Shown: one piece after another, positions 57,477 through 64,000 of the stretch
How positions within the stretch are numbered: the stretch's first letter is position 1
How the letters are laid out: every line of letters begins with the position of its first letter
Assembly: GCF_002865645.1 (NCBI RefSeq)
Contig: NW_020194619.1
Span: 1,090,442-1,154,441, forward strand
DNA length: 64,000 nt
Direction: 5' to 3'
Source: Hyaloscypha bicolor E
Taxonomy: Eukaryota; Ascomycota; Leotiomycetes; Helotiales; Hyaloscyphaceae
Made by a program: the position numbers and the translations under genes
Notes under the pieces: model-generated
The model's database searches: none
Told to the model about the DNA's origin: nothing
The model's input: the letters and a program-made list of their open reading frames with translations, nothing else

Positions 57477-57823
57477 TTCGGTCCGTTCGTGAAAGTTGAT
57501 CGATCACTTCGACCGAGCGATGCATTTTTCACGATGCCCTGACTTTTTGTGGCACTGTTTTGTTTATGTATGGATGTGTGTATACAGGCTACAGCGATGG
57601 TTTCATTTTCACATTTTTTCATCACTCGATTCCTTGATATCGGAAGATCAGGAGGTGCGATCGTGGTCGGATCTTTTCCGATTCCCGCACTTCTCTGGGC
57701 TATATGTAGCAAAGCCAGCCAGGCCGCAGAATTTTAAAATCAAACTATACCCCTTTCATGGTACATTATGCCTTTGCTGTATCTTTAAGCTTCTGAAAGT
57801 GTCTTGTGATATCCGTATCGAGA
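57477..57823. other. space between convergent genes
   Basis: About 350 bp between the chitin synthase and Sly1 stops; 3' UTRs only. Confidence 0.6.
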
Positions 57824-60172
57824 CTATGAAGCTGCCTCGGACCCCAGCTTCTCTAACTCGAGCTTCAGGAACTCCTCCGCATTAATGAGCTCAGTGCTCC
57901 CGTATACCACTCTCCTCCTTACGGCACCCTTCTCAGCGCCACTCCCACCTGCTCCTGTCCGCTTAGCCCATTCCTGTAAGTTGCCATATTCGTCCATACT
58001 GCCACCTCCAACAGTGAACACAATCGCCTCGCTAAAGCCCTGTCTCCTCTGCCCAAACGTCGCTCCAGTCCCCGGTCCATGCCCTCCAAGACCACCCGGC
58101 ATCTCACCCCCTTTCCTCGCCACACTAACCGGTGGCATTGTACCCCTCGCATTCGCACTCCGTGGATCGAAATACAAGTAATTCTCCGTCTTTGCAATAG
58201 CAGAACTAGAAGCACCAGCGGGATCCATGATTGATTCTGTGATTTTTGTGACTGTCAAGTCACGGTTTGCAGGGAGGAAGTTCTTGACTCCTGAAATGAG
58301 GTTCTCGAAGTTTGCGCCGACGCCAGATTCTTTGAGGGAGGAGGTCAGGCGGGAGGAGATGGAGGAGAAACCGCGGAAGAGCTCGGTGGATGCGGATGCT
58401 TGTTGGGGAGTTTGAGAGGGGGCGGAGGTCATCATTGTCATGCGGGTTGTGGCGCGAACCCTGTGGAATGTGTTAGATGAATTTTGGGTGCACTAGGAGG
58501 CCTTACTGTTTGACATAGGCGAGGGAGGTGGTGTCTGCTCCAGCTGCTTTGAGGGCTTCTTCGAACTTCTCCATATCTGCTCTTGTGACATCCTGTTCCG
58601 TGCTTAGGAACCAGATTATGAATAATCTTAATTTATCCATTGGCTCTTTACCCTTTGCTTCGTCGGTCAATACCTCCAAGATCTGTGCCTTGGTCTGCTT
58701 CATGATATTTTCTTCCATTTGAAAGAAATTGTCCAATTGTCGGTTTTTTATGCCTGTTAATAGACCCGCAAGAATGTTCATATGCATATCCAGAACTGCT
58801 TTCCTCTCCCGTAACTCGGGTAGAAGTGTGATAGCGGCTTTGAGATGTTGGGCCGAAGCGCTCGTATCGTTTTGCAAGTCTTCTATTGAAGAAGCTCCAG
58901 TCTTCTTGGTAATTTCATTCGCATCGTCCTTATACCGACTCAACTCGGCGTCTATATCTTCTGCAACTTGTGGAAAAGGCACGCTGGCGTTTTTGCTCCA
59001 GAAAAAGTCGTTCGAAGTTAGATCGTACGCTTTCTTCGTGGTCCCTTTCGCAGGATTATTCTCGTCTACCGGGGTTTCAACCGTGATGCGATTCAACTTC
59101 ATGTTCAGGATATCGTGCACAAGAGATTGGTATGTCCAAGAATGTGAGAGCATGGGTATGAGATCCACATTTCGGTCCAAAATGATGAGAACCGGTCTTG
59201 AAGAGGGGTTGCCAGTGGCCGTCGACGGCCGATTGCTTGGAGCAGAGAACAAATTATCTTTCGAGTTTAATATATGGTCTCTCAGCTTCCGGTCAAGCTT
59301 CGCTGATATCATCTCTGCAGCTGCACCTTTCGGGCATCGGATGATGGGCATGACACCTAGTAGAGTTAGTTGTACGCAACATATCACCCTTTATGGATCT
59401 CTCTAGAGAAAGCCTTACCCATTGTAACCATCACACTAAAAAGTCCACTGACGATCCTGTCAATGACATAGTCTAATTCCTCATCCTTCGTCCGCGCGCT
59501 GTTCAGAGCCCAATATGTGTTCTCCTTTCGCATTCCCAAGCTGAATAAATCCGGTTCTCCCACAATGAAGTTCAGGTATTGGTCGAAGAATTGTGCAATA
59601 CTCTCTGAGGTGCCGGCTTCAGCTGTTTGTCTTGCGAAGTCTTCCAGCAGCGGCCGAGGTATTGAGGAGAGGAAGTTGAGGTATGCCGGAGAGTACAGTC
59701 CTTTTGAGAGGTCTGATGTGATTGCTTTCAGATTCGAAGCAGTCGGTTCAACGAGATACAGAACTGGTACATCTGGGATTGGGTGGCGCGAGGATGCTAT
59801 ATGCCTGACTAGATCAGCAAATCGTTTGCATGTCTCCATCTGTTGAACAACATACATATGCATTGTAACTCCCCATGTCCGCAGATCGTTCACTCTTAGA
59901 ACGCTGCTGATAACATCCCGTCCCAGGTCATCAAATACCAGCACCTTCCATATAGGATCGCCGTCTGAATTCAGGATCGGTGCAGAGGGTATCGCAAGGC
60001 CATTGCTTGCGGTATGGTCGTGGTGCTCGGGTGCAGGTTCTTCAGACTCGCGGTTCAAATTCAACATGCGCTCTATCGATCCTGAACAGACTGTTAATCC
60101 CAGGCCTCACTGCAACCTGTTAAGCATCTTACTGATTTGACGATCTCGAAGAGAGTTCTGCGTGGCTGCCAT
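57824..60172 (-). CDS. sly1: Sec1/Munc18 protein Sly1
   Basis: Minus-strand exons 60172-60133, 60081-59419, 59356-58507 and 58460-57824 give 729 residues (yeast Sly1 has 666). After MAATQNS comes LRDRQI and then ERMLNLN, the Sly1-specific N-terminus; WKVLVFDDLGRDV, the GVMPIIRCPKG joint (domain 2) and the PVLIILDRNVDLIPML block are standard for Sec1/Munc18. A Gly-rich loop (about residues 640-670) interrupts the last domain before YGSTELINAEEFL, the conserved C-terminal element. Sly1 binds the syntaxin Sed5 and permits SNARE assembly between ER and Golgi. Start is the first ATG, in exon 1 of 40 nt. Confidence 0.93.
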
Positions 60173-61312
60173 GGCTGCAGGTGTTTTGGAGGCTGCAAAT
60201 CAGCCCAGTTGTAGGGACCGTATCATGCACATTCACCGAAACTACAAGTATGTCGGCGCAGGAAGGATACGTGGAGAAGTTCAGGACAGATCAGCCAGCT
60301 TGTAAATAGCTAGGTACATCAATCACTCTCTGGGATTTCGAAGCTCTCACGCCGCACGCAGCTGCGCCTTCCCGCTCTCGGCCTAGCGCAGTCCGCGAAA
60401 CAGGTCTGTTCACCACCGCGGACTCCGTCTTCGTCTTCCCTTCTTTCTTTCTTCACTCTCCAACAACATCCCCTTCATCACTTCATTGCCACCCCATCAA
60501 CTTCTCCTTTCGGCCATCATGGCCGCGACTTAACAGAAGCATGACCGTACAATTATGAACTAAAACATATTGACCGATTGAGAGGGCTGCGGTCGCTCCC
60601 TGGGCGAGATTGCCTTAAGAAGGGTAGGGTGACACCTGAATTCTTCATTGTTGGCCCTGAGGGCGAGGGCGAAGGCGAAGGCAAAAGGCCAGAAAGCACC
60701 GCCGCCTCAAACAGTCCTTGCTGCACCCCCAACGCCCCCCAATTTGCCAAGACACAAGCTCGCGCTTTTGCCTGTGCTGTTCAGGAATCGGGGACCGCGT
60801 TTGCTGCAGGCCACGCGATAAAGTGCCCGTATTCCAGAGGCAGACACTGGGAAGGGCGCTGGAGGAGTGCGCTGCGCTGTTGCGGAGCTGCGTCAATGGT
60901 TCTGTGGCCCAACGTACCGCTTCTTGTCGACCCTGGTAGTTGCTGGTTGCTGGCGCTGGTGCTGGTGCTGGTGCTAGGTGCTGGACAATAGGCTCACTGC
61001 TCTTACTCGCGGCACTGGCGACGTGTGATACGGACCATTGCTGGTGCAAAAGGCAGAGGGCAGAGCAGGACTGCACGTTCGCAAGCCAAGCCAAGGCGCG
61101 GCGGTGGCATACCTGATATTTTCCTTGGTCACTGTGCTGTTTGCGCCCGAGTCGGAGAAGAGTCAGTGAATTGAACTGGGTTCCTCGAAGCTGACCCTCG
61201 TCTAGCAATCCAATCATCGTCGACCATTCCCACCTCGGTAGTTTCCCTCCAAAATAATCCAACCTTCGTCATCACGTGACCACCGCCTTCATCAACACTC
61301 CTCGAGGACAAG
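60173..61312. other. divergent promoter region with simple repeats
   Basis: About 1.1 kb between the Sly1 and Ppn1-like starts. It has GGCGAG/GGCGAA units at 60659-60682. A 205-codon minus frame over 60645-61262 opens only at a TTG and is not supported. Confidence 0.5.
60941..60984. repeat. hexanucleotide (GCTGGT)n microsatellite
   Basis: Seven imperfect GCTGGT/GCTGGC units in the Sly1/Ppn1-like divergent promoter. Confidence 0.7.
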
Positions 61313-64000
61313 ATGGAGGACCAAAATGACCATGGTTATGACATGCCCGAGGACATACGGTTCGACGACTTAATCAATAATGCTGGCTGGCCAGCGGCGG
61401 CCGACCAACATTATCAATACCAGCAGCTGCAACCAGATCCTTACTCTCGATATCAACCCAGCGGAATGGCCTACGAACACTTCGATCCTTCCCAGCAGCC
61501 ATCCTATCCTCCAGTGTCTTATGCCAACTCTCCCTATACTGCCCAATATCAACATGCGAGACCCTCCGATGTCTTCGGCCCAACTTCATACAATGTCGAT
61601 CCTTCCTTGCAAGGCTCGACTGGGTACCATGCCCCAGAGAGTTCCTTCCCCTTTGCCGCCCCTGCAACCGAGAGTGCCACAATTTCTCCACAGTCTCTTC
61701 AATATCGAATGCCCTCTAACCAACCTATTCACCGCGGTGTCTCGAATGCACCATTCCAACAATCTGCGAACGGGATTGGGAATAATTACAACCAAAGAAC
61801 TCAAGACCAACCTGCAGTGTACTACCCTGGCGCACAAAATGAAACTATGCAAGTCAATCAAGGCAATACCGTCAGCTATCCTATCTTGCCCAATGGTGCC
61901 CCAGAGAGCGAGTCGAAGCAAGCCGTGAAGAAATATGTTGATGCAGATGTCGCCTCGAGTGCTCCACGAACTCAGCAGGCCAAGTCAACATCGTCGCAGA
62001 ACCCATTGAGGATGCTATATCCGGAATTACACACATCGGAGAACCCATCATCTCGACCACGCTTTGATTACGCACCATTTCTTTCCTGGGAGGATCAGCC
62101 ATTGCAGATTACTCTTGGGTTGAAGAGTACGTTGTTATGGCCACTGCCGTTGATTTTCCCCGTTGTACTAACCCTGGATTAATAGACACTCTTCCAAAGT
62201 ATCATCCGAGAAAATCACGGAGCGGGAAAGACCTTGTTCCGGGATTCGACCTATCTCGTAAGTGAATAATCCGAGCCTTGTCTAGCCATCATTGTTGACT
62301 TCTCGCTTAGGCTCATTGACACCCGCACGACCTTCAACCAAGAAAATCCGTCCTCCCAAAGAGACGAAACCATCATTGAGCAAGCTGAAGGCGACAAGCC
62401 AAGCCGTTAAGCCATTGACCGATAAAATCACCACTTTGCGTGATGAAAGCAACCTGACATCGATCAAGTCGCCTTCGACGCCAACCGAAACAAGCTCGTC
62501 AGAGGAGGAAAGCAGCTCGGAAGAAGAATCTGAGTACGGCGAGGACGAAGACATGCCGGTGATGGACATAAGCGAGGTAAGCACAAACTTTTATCAATTG
62601 ACATTGCTCTCATGCCCTTGTGCCCTCATATGCGTGAATTCGGTATCCATGTCCGATAGAGCATAGATTGACTTTGTTGCGCTTTGTTATATACGTGAAA
62701 TGCTGACGCGCTGCAAGGTCCGCGGACCAATTCGCCCAATAGCAGCTTCGGCCGCAGCACGATGGGACGCAATAGGTATCATCTGGAAGGATCCAGGTTC
62801 AAGTCCAAGTGCAGATGTGGTCAAAGATGCCATCGAAAAGTACGGAAGTTTCTTGACGTCACTGCGAGTTCAACTCAAGACAAATTCTACCAAGGCAGAG
62901 GAAGCAACGGGTCGGGCGGCTGAGTTGGAGAGGCTAAAGGACGACCGGAAAGTTCTTCTTGAATCGCTCTTTCAAACAATTGATGCAGCAAATCAGCTTG
63001 GCTATGGTGCTATAGTAGAGCATTTGGGCGGTCATCATAAACTTGTGAATGGCTTAACGACAACTCTGATTGATTGCAATAAGGCTGAAGATTATGTTGG
63101 GAAACTGCCCAAAGCAGTCTTGAGTTTACTTTCAAAGTTTCAGACGATGACTGATGACCTTCTTAAGAAGCTGAAGTTCGAAGGCATTGCAAAGCGCTGG
63201 AGCAAAAGAGGGGATGACGATACCAAAAAGTATATTGCCACCATTCTTGCGAATACCGTGGAGGCCAAAGAGAAAGCTGCAAAAACTAAAAAGGACGTCG
63301 ACCGAGCAGAGGAGGAAAAGAAGATGAAGGAAAAGGTTGAGCAAGCCAAGGCTCGAAATGCCGATTCTTCAAATCCCACGTCTTCCAACCCAGCAAAGAG
63401 ACTACATGATGGCGATGGGTCCAATGGCAAGCCCAGTAAGAAGTTTGCGTCGGACAATGCTGGCACTCCAGCCGTGTCGAGGACCATTCCACCAAAGCCG
63501 ATGAACAAAATAGGCAACAATGCTGGTCCTGCGAGTCGAGTAGGAAACAATCTGTTGGGTATTGCATCGAAGCCTGTTGCAAAGCCCATTCCTAAGAAGC
63601 GTGAGCCTTCTCCTCCGACTGAGTCGAAACTTGGCGCACTTCTGGCCAGCATTGCCAAACCTCCGGAACCTCCCAAAGCCCCTGAAGCACCACCTCGACC
63701 ACCTGAGACACCAGAAGAGAAGGCACGTCGTGAGAGAAAGGAAAGTCGACGCCATTTGAGGGTCAAATTCAAGGAGGGACCTGAATTGGAACAGATCAGG
63801 CTCTTCAAGCATGAGCAAGCCGAAGATGAGGGACGCCAGGATGAGATGTTACGAGATGCACATGATGACCGACTTGAAGGCATGATGCACAAGAAGCGTG
63901 TCTCTGAAACCATGGACGATGACGAGGATTATCAACCAACTGAACCTGAAGGTCCGTACAACGAGCCAATCAGCATTGACTTCAGTTCCCTTGAGAAGCC
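61313..64000 (+). CDS. PNUTS/Ppn1-like PP1-binding protein, 3' end outside window
   Basis: Exons 61313-62126, 62186-62257, 62311-62576 and 62718-beyond 64000 give 811 visible residues. The first ~270 residues are Pro/Gln/Tyr/Ser-rich; an acidic Ser/Glu block follows (about 360-380). Residues about 465-550 form a helical bundle like the TFIIS N-terminal (TND) domain, then a Lys/Glu coiled coil, and an RVxF-type PP1 docking site, RVKF (732-735). TND plus RVxF is the layout of PNUTS and fission-yeast Ppn1, the PP1 regulator in the cleavage/polyadenylation machinery. A C-terminal zinc finger, if present, would lie outside. Function inferred from layout; the 141-nt fourth-exon intron is the longest here. 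Confidence 0.72.

Noticed and set aside
60645..61262. 205-codon minus-strand frame in the Sly1/Ppn1-like divergent promoter
   Set aside because: Opens only at TTG, crosses a microsatellite and has no recognisable domain.
1..64000. CRISPR arrays, bacterial operons, rRNA genes
   Set aside because: None seen; gene structures and repeats are those of a fungal nuclear genome.

Overview
The window reads as nuclear DNA of a filamentous ascomycete, probably a leotiomycete (class is inference only). Support: conserved fungal orthologues (Rtf1, Sly1, Coq7, chitin synthase, PLD1-type phospholipase D, GH65 acid trehalase, ArfGAP+UBA protein), mostly 45-60 nt GT-AG introns that restore protein frames exactly, single-gene transcription units on both strands, and Pro/Gln/Ser-rich tails. 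Coordinates of split genes are full spans; exon boundaries are in the evidence text. Start codons were chosen as true ATGs, because several long frames only open at TTG or GTG.

Layout. 0-27 kb is gene-dense: a WKF-domain protein (5'-cut by the window), a four-TM membrane protein, a PhyH-type dioxygenase, a C2-domain Fic1/Inn1-like protein, a dynamin-like GTPase, a small one-TM protein, a Cupin_5 protein, an ArfGAP/UBA protein, an acid trehalase, a PLP-dependent decarboxylase and a nine-exon amino-acid permease. 27-39 kb is different: long gene-poor stretches with relics and repeats. It contains a broken GH131-like gene bracketed by diverged direct repeats, an orphan open exon, a degenerate tandem array with roughly 168 bp spacing, shorter tandem repeats, a stop-riddled reading frame and a 158 bp MITE with TA target-site duplication. 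Only an ORP1-like protein and one Ser-rich protein of unknown function sit there with fair confidence. 39-64 kb is again dense and conserved: Rtf1, Coq7, phospholipase D, an alpha/beta hydrolase, a DUF218 protein, low-molecular-weight tyrosine phosphatase, class I/II chitin synthase, Sly1, and a PNUTS/Ppn1-like PP1-binding protein cut by the window end.

Functionally this is mainly housekeeping: transcription elongation and 3'-end control (Rtf1, Ppn1-like), vesicle traffic (ArfGAP, Sly1, phospholipase D), septum and wall growth (Fic1-like, chitin synthase), mitochondrial ubiquinone synthesis (Coq7) and nutrient use (trehalase, permease). Nothing looks like a biosynthetic cluster. No new multi-gene system is visible; the unusual content is the repeat-rich, decaying block at 27-39 kb plus splice-structure oddities (a GC-AG intron, a 17-nt exon, a 19-nt coding first exon before a long intron).
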